Below are positions 44,319 through 56,198 of a DNA stretch of 64,000 nt, piece by piece (positions within the stretch are counted from its first letter, which is position 1; each line of letters starts with the position of its first letter). The position numbers and the translations under genes were made by a program. The notes beneath the pieces were generated by a model, which saw nothing but the letters and a program-made list of their open reading frames with translations, had not been told where the DNA came from and did no database searches. The DNA comes from Aquihabitans sp. G128 (GTDB taxonomy: Bacteria; Actinomycetota; Acidimicrobiia; Acidimicrobiales; Iamiaceae), in NCBI RefSeq assembly GCF_019048865.1, contig NZ_CP077604.1:2790001-2854000 (forward strand). Direction: 5' to 3'.

Positions 44319-47300
44319 CGGTCCTGCTCTCGGTCTGCTTCGTCGGTGTCGGGATCGTCGGTCTCGGAGGTGGTCGTCTCGGTCCAGGCCACCACGAGGA
44401 GCTCCTGGCCGCCGTCGGCGGTGGGCACCTCGGCGGCCTCGGTGGCGATCCAGCGGTCGCCGATGCGCACGCGCGGACCGTCGACCTCGACCACCTCCCA
44501 GTCTCGCGGCCGGCCCTGCAGCCCGGTGCCGGCGGCCTTGGACGCCGCCTCCTTGGCGGCCCACCAGCGCGCCAGGTCGAGGTCCCGGTCGCCGGGGTCG
44601 CCGGTCGCGAGCAGGGCCCGTTCGGCGCTGGTCAGGGTGAGCGACTCGAACGTCTCGGACCGGGGCTTGACCACCTCGATGTCGATGCCGACCGGCACGC
44701 CGACCGCGGCGATGGCGGCGCCGTAGCCGGCGGTGTGGGCGATCGACACCCGCAGGTCGAGGTCGCCGGGGCCGTCGACGACCGGCCGGCCCTCGCCGTC
44801 GCTGGCCACGTGGACCTCGACGGGGAAGATCGGGCCCGAACCCCGCTCCCACAGCAGGCGGCGCACGGCGTCCTTGGCGGCGATGCGCCCGAGCAGCCAC
44901 GAGCGCTGCACGTTGGGGTTGCGCGACGCGTAGTCGGCCCGCTCGGCCTGGCCCAGGAACCGGCGCATGACGACGTCGCGGGACGCCGAGTCCGGCCAGC
45001 CCTCGCGCACGAGGACCCAGCCGCCGTCGCGCGGCTCGGCGAGCAGCAGCTCCTGGGGCTTGCGCAACAGCAGGAACAGGCAGTCGTCGCTCTGGAAGCG
45101 GCGGTCCTCCCAGCCCTCGATGCGGCACCACACCTGGCCGTCGACGGTGAGCTCGAGGTCGGCCCGCACGGCCTGGTCGGTGAGCGAGGTCAGGTTCACC
45201 ACGCAGTCGACGGCCACGCCCGGGGCGGGGTGCGGGCCGTAGAACGAGATCCGGTCGATGGACGTGGGCAGGACCAGGCGGTCCTTCTCGACCGCCGAGG
45301 CCATCCAGAAGCCGAACAGCTGGCCGGCGTTGTCGAGCAGCGCGCCCGGTGCGGGCTGGCTCTCGAGGCGGCCGGCCACGCCGTCGGTGCCGAAGGCGGT
45401 GAACGAGCGGATGCCCTGGTACTCGGGGCCGTGGAACAGGTGGCGCTCGGCGTAGAGGCGCTCGACGCTGACCGGCAGGGCCAGCTCGCCGGTGACCGGG
45501 CGGGCGGCGGGGGCCGGCGCCGGGGGGTAGCTCGGGGCGAGGCGGATCTGGGCCCGGGCGTGGCGGTCGATGGACGAGCGGGCCACGGTGGTGCCGCCCT
45601 CGTGGGCGCCGACCTCACCGTCGAGCACGGCGCGCACGGTGACCGCCACCGGCGGTTCGACCGCCAGCCACTTGAAGGCCCGCACCGACTCGATGGCCAC
45701 GGTGACCTGGCCGGGGGCCAGCGCCTCGGCCTCGGCGGCGAGCAGCTCGATGATGGCGGTCATGGGCACCAGCGGGAAGGTGTCCTCGAGGCAGGGCCAG
45801 CCCTCGGGCTGCTCGTAGAAGGAGTGGTCGCGCCAGTGCGGCTGGGCCACCACGCCCAGGGCGTGCACCGTTTCGTGGCTGGGCGGGCCCTCGCCCGGTG
45901 CCACGGCGGCAGGGCCGAGCGGTGCGGGCGGGGTCGGCGCAGCGGGGGTCGCCACGATGGGCGCGGGCGCCGCCGCAGGTCGGGTGCGACGGACCACGCG
46001 GCGGCCCTGCTGGGCGGCGCCGAGCACCTGGTCGGCGGCGGCCGCCGCCTCGCCCAGCGCGGCCCGGTACTCGGCCAGGAGGGCGTCGTCGCCCAGGCCG
46101 GCGAGGGCGGCCAGCCCGTCGCCCAGCGCGCCGGGTGCCGGAGCGGTCGGGGCCGCGGCGTGGGCCGGCCCCAGGTCGAGCGCGGTCAGGCCGCGCACCA
46201 GGGACGACCCCAGGGCCAGCGGTAGCGGGGCGTGGTTCACCTCCGCGGCGGGGTGGACCACCCGGTGGCCGAGCGGGGCCAGGTCGACGTCGACGCCGGC
46301 GCTCCAGAGGGCGGCGGCCACCCGGCGCAGCTGGCCGAGGCCGGTCTGCTTGGCGGTGTTGGCCGACACGGTGAGCACGTCGTGGTCGTGCAGGGTGTCG
46401 TCGACGAAGCCGGTGAGGCTGCCGATGCCCACCTGGACGAAGGCCCGCACGCCCTCGGCGTGGAGGCGGTCGGTCAGCTCCCGGAACCGGACCGGCTCCA
46501 CCAGGTGGCGGCCCGACAGCTCGGTGATGCTCGCCGGGTCGTCCGGGTACGGCGCCACGGCGGTGGCGGACCACAGCGGGACCGTGGCCGGCACCAGCGG
46601 GATGGCCCCGAAGTGCTCGGCCATGCCCGCCACGTAGGGGGCGAACAGCGGCGAGTGGAAGCCGGACCGGAACGGCAGCTCCTGGGCCAGGACCTTGGCC
46701 GCCTTGGCCCGCTCGACCAGCGTGGGCACCACCGCGGCCGGCGCGCAGACGACCGACTGGTGGGGGCAGTTGTCGTGCGAGACGTGGGCGTCGGCCAAGC
46801 CCTCGACCAGGGCCTCGGCGGCTTCGACGCCCGCGCCGAGCGCGAGGAACACGACGTCGGAGACCTCGATGGAGCCCGGTCGCAAGGTGGCGAGGAAGGC
46901 CTCGACGTAGGAGGCCGGGATCATCCCGGAGGCGATCTGGCCGGTCCACTCGCCCAGGCTGTGGCCGGCGATGGCGTCGGCGTGGACGCCGATGCGGCCC
47001 AGGGCCTCGTGCAGCAGGCGGCCCACCGAGACGATGCCGCGCCCCTGCACCTCGAGGTCCGAGCCCCCGGCGGGCAGGCCCTCCCAGTCCAGGCCGAACG
47101 TGGCGGCGACGTCGTCGACGTGCGGGTCGAACACCGGCTCGACGCCGGGGAACAGGAACGCCACCTTGCCGCCGCCCGAGACGAGGCCGTCGGGGTCGAA
47201 CCAGACGTCGTTGCGGCCGCGGAAGGCGGTACCCCGCTCGAGGACCTTGCGGGCCAGCTGCAGGCGACGTTCGTTGGGGGCCACGACAGCGAGCCGGGCC

Positions 47301-48872
47301 GGGCCGCCCGTGGGCACTCGCACCGACGCGTCCCCGGTGGGCGCCCAGGCTTCGAGCTGCGCCAGCAGGTCGGCGGCATCGGCGCCGGCGAGCAGCAGCA
47401 CCTCCTCGGTCGGGTCGGCCGCGGCGTCGCCGTCGCTCCGGGTGCGGGCCGGTGCCGCCGCCCGCGCCCGCAGGCCGGGCGGCTCCTCCAGCACGACGTG
47501 GGCGTTGATGCCGCCGAAGCCGAAGGCGTTGACGCCGGCCACGCGCGGGCCGGCGCCCTCCCAGGGCTCGACCTCGCCGATGAGGCGGAACCGGGTGTCG
47601 GCCACCGCGAGGTTGGGCTCGTCGACGTGCAGCGTGGGCGGCAGCTCGCCGTGGAAGACGGCCAGGGCCGCCTTGATGAGCCCGGCGGCGCCGGCGGCCG
47701 GCATGGCGTGGCCGATCATCGACTTCACCGAGCCCAACCCGGCGCGGGGGCGGGATCCGTCGGCGCCGCCGAACACCTGCCGCAGCGTGTCGAGCTCCAC
47801 CCGGTCACCCACCGGGGTCGCGGTGCCGTGGGCCTCGATCAGGCCGACCGAGGCGGGGTCGAGGCCGCTGGCCCGCCACGCCTGCTCGACAGCCAGCACC
47901 TGGCCGGCCGGTGCCGGGCTCATGAGGGTGGCGCCGCTGCCGTCGCTGGCCACGCCGGTGCCCCGGATGACCGCGTAGGTCCGGTCGCCGTCGCGCTCGG
48001 CGTCGGCGAGGCGCTTCAGCACCAGCACGCCGGTGCCCTCGCCGACCAGGATGCCGTCGGCCGCCTCGCTGAACGGTCGGATGGCGCCGGTGGGCGACAG
48101 GGCCCGGAGCTGGGAGAACACGCTCCACAGGGTGAGGTCGTGGCAGTGGTGGACGCCGCCGGCCAGCACGACGTCGGCCCGCCCCGAGCGCAGCTGGTCG
48201 ACCGCCTGCTCCACGGCGATGAGCGAGCTCGCGCACGCTGCGTCGACCGTGTAGGCCGGGCCACGGAGGTCGAACCGGTTGGCGATGCGCGACGCGGCCA
48301 GGTTGGGCACCAGGCCGATGGCGCCCTCGGGTCGCTCGGGGCCGAGCTGGTCCTGGAACTCGGCCTTCACCTGGGCCAGCCGGTCCTCGTCGATGCCGGG
48401 CACCAGCGTGCGGAGCGACTCGACCAGCTGCTGGGCGGTGCGCACCCGCTGGTCGAGCCGGGCCACGCCGTCACCGATGTAGCCGCCGCGACCCAGGATC
48501 ACGCCGACCCGGGCAGGGTCGACGCGCTCGTGGGGCTGGCCGGCGTCGGCCAGCGCCGCCGCCGCGGTGGCCAGGGCGAGCAGCTGGTCGGGCTCGGCGG
48601 AGCCCATGGCCACCGGCATGATGCCGAAGGCCAGCGGGTCGAACGTGGCCAGGTCGTCGACGAAGCCGCCGCGGTTGGCGGTGAAGCGGTCGGCCGCCTT
48701 GGCGTCCGGGTCGAAGAACACCGGGTCCCACCGGCTGGCCGGCACCTCGGTGATGGCGTCGACCCCGGCCCGGATGTTCGCCCAGAACGACGCGAGGTCG
48801 CGCGCCGGGGAACAGCGCCGCCATGCCGACGATGGCGATGCCATCGGTGGCGGGGTCCGGGGTCGAGGACAT
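44315..48872 (-). CDS. Iterative synthase subunit 2: KS-AT-DH-PPTase (frameshifted)
   Basis: A protein of about 1519 residues. Domains in order: ketosynthase (about 10-460; Cys214 in DAACASS, His in EAHGTA near 348, His in IGHAMPAAG near 387); acyltransferase (about 570-880; Ser638 in AGHSLGEW); an Ala/Pro linker; hot-dog dehydratase-like domain (about 1000-1260; PHWRDHSFYEQPEGWPC); and a C-terminal phosphopantetheinyl transferase (about 1310-1490; GIDIEVVKP at 1396 and WWAAKEAASKAAG at 1437). This order recalls enediyne and PUFA synthases. The frame is broken near 48800-48808 in a GCGCGC stretch after LFPGA; the KS continues on both sides. It begins 13 bases after subunit 1. Confidence 0.9.
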
Positions 48873-48885
48873 GGACGGGTGCGGA

Positions 48886-51800
48886 TCAGTCGGTGGCGGT
48901 GGCGGAGCGCCCGGCGAGGTCGTCGCTGGCGGCGAGGTGCTCGACGGGAGGCGCGAAGGCCTCGGGGGCGCCGCGCATCACCACGAGCTGGGACGGGCCC
49001 TCGGCCGAGGAGACCTCGTGCAGCAGGGCCAGGACGCCGTCGTCGGGGTCGACGAGGCCGATGCCGCGCCGGGCGTACTCCCGCTCGAGCTCCGGCGACA
49101 CCATGCCGCCGCCGCCCCACGGGCCCCAGTCGATGCTGACCACCCGGCAGCCGTGCTGGCCGTCGTGCGCCTTGGCCAGGCTGTCGAGCGCGTCGTTGGC
49201 CGCCGCGTAGTCGGACTGGCCGCGGTTGCCGAAGACGCCGCTGACGCTGCCGAACAGGACGACGAACCGCAGCCCGGCCTGGCGGGCGAGGATGGCCCGG
49301 GCCCCGTCGACCTTGGTGCCGTAGACCCGGTCGAAGCCCTCGGTGGTCTTGTCCCGGAGGAAGTGGTCGTCGAGGACGCCGGCGCCGTGGACCACGCCGT
49401 CGAGGCGGCCGTACTCGGCCTTGAGCTCGTCGAGCAGGTTGCCGAAGGCAGGGGCCCGCACGTCGATGGCCACGTACTCCACGGTGGCGCCCAGCGACGC
49501 GAGCACCTCCATGGTGCGCCGCATCTCGCGGTCGGCCTCGATCCGGTTGCAGGCCGCTTCGATCTCGTGCGGCGTCTTGAGCTCGCCGATCTCCAGCAGC
49601 GCCCGGCGCAGGGCGTGGCGGTCGGCGGCCGACGCGGTGCGCCGGTCCTCGGCGGCGTCGGGCAGCGGCGACCGGCCCACCAGGACCAGGCGGCACGGGT
49701 TGGCGCGGGCCAGTCCCTCGGCCACCCGGGCGGTGATGCCGCGGGCGCCGCCGGTGACGACCACCACCGCGTCGGGCCCGAGGTCGAGGGGGCCGGGGAC
49801 GGCGAGGTCGACGGCGTCGCCGACGACCTGGGTGCTGCGCTGGCCGCCGGCCCAGGACAGCGCCGCCGGGGCGTCGAGGTCGAGCAGCTCGTCGACGATG
49901 CTCTCGGCCAACGGGGCGGGGTCGTAGATGAGGTCCGACGCGGCGATCTCGACGGACCGCACCAGGGCGTCGTGGCGCTCGCGGGCGACGGCTCGCATGA
50001 GGCCGGGGACGCCGGTCGGGCGGCCGTCCTCGTGCACGGCCACGGTGACGGCCAGCACCCGCCGGGCCGAGCCGAGCAGGGCGGGCTGCAGGTCGGCGAA
50101 GGTGCTGCGGGCGTCGGCCGTGGTGGCGGCGTCGGTGGTGGCCAGGTCGACCAGCACGTCGAGCCCCGCCAGCACCGAGCGGCGCTCGGCCGAGGTGGCC
50201 TCGGCGGCCAGCGAGGTGACGGTGGCGCCCCGTTCGATCAGGGTCAGGGTGACGGCGTCGGTGAGCGCCGCGTGGCCGGCCACCACGCCGACGGTGGCGC
50301 CGTGCAGGTCGCCGAGCGGCACCGCCGGGCCGAGGAGCTCGGTGTGCACCTCGAAGCGCTGCGCCACCGGGGGCAGCGGGGCGTGGGCGGCCTCGGCCAC
50401 CGGCTCGTGGGCCACGTGGGCGGCGTTGGTGGCCTCGGCGGTGGCCGGGCTGGCCTCGCCCCCGGCCAGGCCCTCGATCCACTCGACGATGGCCCGCAGC
50501 GACTTGTGCTGGGCCAGCTCCTCGACGACCTCTTCGTCGACCGCCGACTCGTCCAGGCCGGCCAGGCCGATGCGCTCGGCCAGCTCGCCCACGATCTCGA
50601 TGCGCTTGATGGAGTCGATGCTCAGGTCGGCCTCGAGGTCGAGGTCGGGGTCGAGCATCTCGACCGGGTAGCCGGTGCGCTCGCTCACGATGGCCTGGAC
50701 CTCGTGCAGCAGCGCTGCGCCGGTGAGGGCCGGCCTGGCCTCGGCCGGGGCCGCGGTGGTGGCCGCCACCGGAGCGACCGCCACCGGGACCGCCGAGGCC
50801 GTGGTGGCCAGCGCGGGGGCAGGAGCCGCCGCACCCTCGATGACGGCGGCGAAGTCGTCGAACGCCGCGCCGGCCGGCACCGCCGAGCCGAGGTAGCGCA
50901 GCATGACGTCGCGCTCGGCGGCCACGATCTGGCGGACGCTGCGGAGGTATTCGAGGACGACGTCGCTCGCGCCGTCGGTGCCGGATGCCATGGGGAGTCC
51001 TTCGAGCTCGAGGGCCGGCAGCTGGTCGGCCGGTTGGAGGCTGTTGGCCAGCGGCGTGCCGTCGGCGGTGCGCACGAACGCCCCGTCGATGAGCCAGCCG
51101 GGGGCCGGGAGGGGCAGGGCGTCGAGGTCGACCGGGGCGGTGCGGCCGTCGAACAGGGCGGCGGGGTCGACCGGGAGGCCGAGGGTGGCCAGCTCGGCCA
51201 CCGCCAGCAGGAGGCGCCTGATGCCGGGCTCGCCGGCGACGTCGCAGGCGACCATGGCGTGGGGCCGCTCGCCGAGGACCTTGCCGACCTGCTGGGTGAG
51301 GACCCGGCCGGGGCCGGCCTCGACGAACACCCGCACGCCGGCGGCGTACATCGACTCGACCTGGTCGACGAAGCGGACCCCGGCGGTGACCTGCTCCTGC
51401 AGGAGGCGGGTGACGGCGCCGGCGTCGCCCTCGGGGTACGGCTCGGCGGTGACGTTGGACCACACCGGGAACGCCGGGGCGGCGACCTCCAACGAGGCCA
51501 TGCGCTCGCCGAGCAGGTCGCCGGCCGCCGCGATGAGGGGGCTGTGGAACGCGCACGCGACGGGCAGGACCTTGGCGGTGGCGCCGGCCTCCTTGAGGGC
51601 GGCGACGGCCTCGTGCACCGAGGCGGTGGGCCCGGAGATGACCGCCTGCTTCGGGCCGTTGTGGTTGGCCAGCACGAGGTCGGGCCAGGCGGCGAGGCGC
51701 TCGGTGAGCTCCTCGCGGCTGAGCGCCACGGCGGCCATGGTGCCCGGATCGCCGCCGGAGCGCTCGATGGCGTCCAGGATCGACCCGCCGCGCGCCGCGC

Positions 51801-54800
51801 TCAGCTCGAGCAGGGTGGCGTCGTCGAACGAGCCGGCGGCGGCCAGGGCGGCCAGCTCGCCGTAGGAGTGGCCGCCGGCGACGTCGGGCGTGATGCCCAG
51901 GCGGCCGAGCAGGCGAGTGAGGGCGAGCGAGGCCAGCCCGAGGGTGGGCTGGGCGACGTCGGTGGCGGTGACCGCGGCCACCTGGGCGGCCTTGGCCTCC
52001 TTCGAGAAGGCGGCCGGCGGGAAGAGCCGGTCGGTCCAGCGCTCCCCCAGCCGCAGCAGGTCGTCGAGGCCGTCGAAGGCGACGAAGAGGTCGGCGAGCA
52101 TGCCGGGTCGCTGGCTCCCCTGCCCGGGGTACAGGAACCCGACCGTGGGGGCCTCGCCCGCGGCGGCCAGGCCGGCGCCGGGCTCGGCCGCCAGGAAGAC
52201 GCCGTCGCGCGGCGAGGCGCTGCCGGTGCGGGCCTGGTCGAGCTGGGCCAGCAACCCGGGCAGGGTCTCGGCCACCAGGGCCACCTGGATGGGACCGGTG
52301 CCGGACCGGGAGACCGCAGCGGCGAGGTCGCGCAGCGGGTGGCGCTGCCCGGTGGGGTCGGTGGCCACGATGGCGGCGACGGTGGCGGCCAGCCGGTCGA
52401 CGGCCGCCACCGCGGCGGCCGGGGTGGCAGCACGGAAGGCGAACAGCTCGGCCGGCCACTGGACCACGCCGTGGCTGGGGCCATCGCCGGCGTCGTAGGA
52501 CGAGACGATGGCGTGGAAGTTGGTGCCGCCGAAGCCGAAGGCGCTGATGCCCGCACGGCGGGTCTGCTCCGGCCAGGGACGGGCCTCGGCGAGGAAGCGG
52601 AAGGGGCTGGCCTCGGCGTCGTAGTAGGGGTTCGGGTCGGTGAGGTTGATGGTGGGCGGCAGCACGCCGTGGTGCACCGCCTTGGCCACCTTGATCAGCC
52701 CGGCCAGCCCGGCGGCGCACTTGGTGTGCCCGATCTGGCTCTTGACCGAGCCGAGCACGGCGGCGCCGGGGGCGACGCCCTCCTCGGCGAACACCTCGGT
52801 GAGGGTGGCCATCTCGGTGCGGTCGCCGACGACCGTGCCGGTGCCGTGCGCCTCGACGAGGCCGATGCTGGTGGCGGCGCGGCCCGAGCGGGCGAGGGCG
52901 CGGTGCACGGCGCGCTGCTGGCCCTCCTTGCGGGGGGCGGTGAGCCCAAGGTGGCGCCCGTCGCTGGACCCCGCCACCGCGTCGACCAGCGCGTAGATGC
53001 GGTCGCCGTCGCGCTCGGCGTCGACCCGGCGCTTGAGCACCACGCAGGCGATGCCCTCGCCGAGCGCGATCCCGTCGGCCGACGCGTCGAAGGTGCGGCA
53101 GCGCCCGGTGGGCGACAGGGCGTGCACCGACGCGAACAGCAGGTAGTCGTTGAGGCCGTTGTGCAGGTCGGCGCCGCCCACCAGCACGAGGTCGGAGCTG
53201 CCGGTCTGCAGCTCCTTGCAACCGGCGTCGAGCGCGGCGAGCGACGAGGCGCAGGCGGCATCGACGGTGTAGTTCACGCCGCCCAGGTCCAGCCGGTTGG
53301 CGATGCGGCCGGCGATGACGTTGCTGAGCACGCCGGGGAACGAGTCCTCGGTCAGCGACGGCAGCCAGTCCTCCAGGCCCGACGGCACGTCGCCGAAGAG
53401 CTGGGGCAGGAAGGCGCGGATGCCGTACGCGCCGGCCAGCTCGTTGCCGGACTCGGCGCCGAACACCACCGAGGCCCGCTCGCGGTCGAAGGGTCGATCG
53501 GCGTAGCCGGCGTCGGCCAGGGCCCGGGCGGCGACCTCCAGGGCCAGCAGCTGGACCGGCTCGATGGCAGCCAGCGACGCAGGCGGGATGCCGTAGCGCA
53601 GCGGGTCGAAGCCGATGCGGTCGAGGAAGCCGCCCCACTTCGACGGCGTGCGCTTCCCAGCCCCCTTGGTGAAGGCGTCGGCGTCGTAGTACTTGGCGAC
53701 GTCCCACCGCTCGGGTCCCACCTCGGTGACGGCGTCGGTCCCCGCCACGATCTCGGCCCAGAACGCCTCGACGCCCACCGCGCCCGGCATGAACGCGTCC
53801 ATGCCCACGATGGCGATGTCGAGCGGCTCCGGCGCCACCTCCCGCTCGCGGATGCGGGTGACGCCGGTGCCCACCGCGGCCACCGCGGCGCTGCCCCGGC
53901 TGACGTCGTCGTGCAGGGCCGCGACGGTGGTGACCTCGTGGCGGAGGGTGGCGACCTCGCCGATCATGTACATGCCTTCGCGGCGCTGGTGGTCCTCGTC
54001 GGCCAGCTCGAGGCCGCCGTCACCGCGGACCAGGCCCTTGGAGGCGATGCGCAGCCGCCCGAGGTTGAGGGTCTCGAGCTCGGCCCACCGCGCCTTGGCA
54101 TCGACGCCCTCGGCCACCAGCTCGTCCCGCCGGGCTGCGAAGGCCCGGACGTAGTCGGTCTCGACGCAGCGGGTGGCGTGGCCCGGGGCGGTCTCGAGCA
54201 GCACGGTGGTGTCGCAGGCCACGGCCACGTCCTGGAAGGCCGGGGCGATCGCGCCGCCGGCCACGGCCTCCTGGGTGAAGAGGTAGGCCGTGCCCATCAG
54301 CACGCCGATGGACGCCCCCTTCGCCGCGAGGGGCGCCGCGGCCGCCGCCACCATGGCGGCGGAGCGGGCGTCGTGGATGCCGCCGGCGAAGAGCACCTGG
54401 AGGTGCTCGGGGTCCGGCACGTCCAGCAGGCGCTCGATCTGGGCGTCCCACAGGGCGAAGCTCGACCGAGGCCCGACGTGGCCGCCGCACTCGCGGCCCT
54501 CGAACACGAACTTGCGGGCGCCGTCCTTGAGGAAGCGGTCGAGCAGCCCCGGCGACGGCACGTGGAGGTAGGTCGAGATGCCGGCGGCCTCCAGCGGCGA
54601 CGCCTGCGACGGGCGGCCCCCGGCGATGAGCGCCACCGGCGGCGCGACCTCGTGGACCACCTCGAGCTGCTCGGCTCGCAGCTCTGGCGGCACGAACCCG
54701 AGGACCCCGACGCCCCAGGGGCGATCGCCCAGCAGCTCGGCGGTCTCCAGCAGCAGCTCGCGCACCTCGTGGCCCGGCAGCAGGGCGAGGGCGAGGAACG

Positions 54801-55787
54801 GGAGGCCGCCGCCGTCGGCCACCGCGGCGGCGAACGCCGCCCGGTCGCTCACCCGGGTCATGGGCCCCTGGGCGATGGGATAGCGGGTGCCGTGGGCGGC
54901 CGAGACCCCGGCGCCCGGCGCCAGCGGCGGCGCCGCAGCCGCGGCGGCGAGGTGGTCGTCGATGGCCGCCTGCACGGCTTGGACCACGCCGCCCACGGTG
55001 ACGAAGCGGCGGGCCAGGCCGGCGGCGAAGCCGCCGTCCTGGCCGAAGGGCACGAGGTCGGCGCGCAGGTCGGCCCCGAGCCGGGCCGCGACCTCGGCCG
55101 ACGACGTGTCGTCGGCCAGCGACGCCGCCGGCAGGTCGGGCCGGGTGTAGATGCGGTGGCCGCCGACCACGCGGGTCTCGCTGCCGTCCATGGCCTCGAG
55201 CGCCCGGGCGCGTCGTGGCCGAGCGCCGACTCGCGCAGCAGCCCGAGCTGGCCGTCGAGCAGCACGCCGGCGCCACCGCCGGCCACCACGGCGGCCGCCG
55301 TGTGCAGGCCGATGCCGCCCCGCACCCACACCGGCACGTCGAGCGCCACGAGGTGCTGGAACAGGATCGACGCCTCGGTGTCGCCGACGAGCCCACCCGC
55401 CTCGTTCCCCGATGCGAGCAGGCCGGACGCGCCGGCCGCCAGCGCCGCACGGGCCTCGACGAGCGAGGAGACCTGGGCGACGACGCGGTGGCCGGCGGCC
55501 ACCCACGTGGCCACCCGTCCCTCGATCGCGGCGTCGGGCCCCGCGGCGACGACCACGACGGGGAAGACCCCGAGCCCGGCCGCTGCGGCGTCGAGCACCG
55601 GGCCGGGGCGGAGCCAGCAGGAGGCCGTGCCCCGGCGAGCCAGCTCGGCCGACGCAGCGTCCAACGCCGCTCGATCGGCCACGTCGAGCACGCCGGTGCC
55701 GCCGGCGCGGACGCCTGCGGCGACGAGGGCGGGGTTGGCGGCACCGGTGGGGTCGGCGACCAGCACCCGTTCGACGGCGGGGTTCAC
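48886..55787 (-). CDS. Iterative synthase subunit 1: FMN-reductase x2 - KS-AT-ACP-KR (frameshifted)
   Basis: A protein of about 2300 residues. Residues 1-193 are an NPD/FMN-type barrel (GNEAGGLVG near 128). A second, complete one spans about 295-580 (IAQGPMTRVS, GRECGGHVG near 432), resembling PfaD-type enoyl reductases. Then follow a ketosynthase (about 656-1095; Cys846 in DAACASS, EAHGTGT near 980, IGHTKCAAG near 1020), acyltransferase (about 1215-1520; Ser1308 in GGHSYGEL), one ACP (Ser1726 in LSIDSIKR, a PUFA-type motif) and ketoreductase (about 2005-2230; TGGARGI, then SDYAAAN). Start GTG at 55787 has AGGAG upstream. The frame breaks near 55206-55216, between the two FMN domains. Confidence 0.88.
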
Positions 55788-56198
55788 GAGGCTCGCTCCT
55801 GGGGCTCGGGCTCCTGTGCGGGGGCCGGTGCACGTGGCACGGACGTGGCTTGGCACAGGCTCCCCCCCGGAACTGGCGTTGGTGGTCGATCGAACGGCTG
55901 GGGCCCCGCACCAACCCACGGGCTCGCACCAGCAGGCTGGTCCGAACGACCCAGAGCGTACACCGTGCTCTACGGCTGGGGCACCTCCGAACATGAGCAT
56001 TTCCTGTCCTGCCGATGTACGTACGGCCATCCAGGGGCGAAGAGCCGAGTCCGTGCTCGGCTTCTGCCGCTGCAGCGACCCGGCTCGCGCCTCGGTGGCC
56101 CGCCTCGGGCAGGGCTGGCATGCTGGCGTGCGCCGACGCCGGACGCGCCGGTGCCGGCGACCTGGTCGACCGGCCTGGCACCCGGATCGGAGGGACGA
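55788..56198. other. 411-bp divergent control region, PKS operon versus WS/DGAT genes
   Basis: No convincing gene lies here. It sits between the start of subunit 1 (minus) and the first acyltransferase (plus), so both promoters should be inside it. It has a less G+C-rich stretch near 55970-56030 and an 8-bp palindrome GTACGTAC (56017-56024) inside ATGTACGTACGG. No clear -35/-10 pair can be named. No regulator gene is encoded next to it. Confidence 0.6.

Noticed and set aside
55788..56198. Small frames in the divergent control region
   Set aside because: Open frames here are short continuations of longer shadows, lack ribosome-binding sites and have no recognisable protein character.
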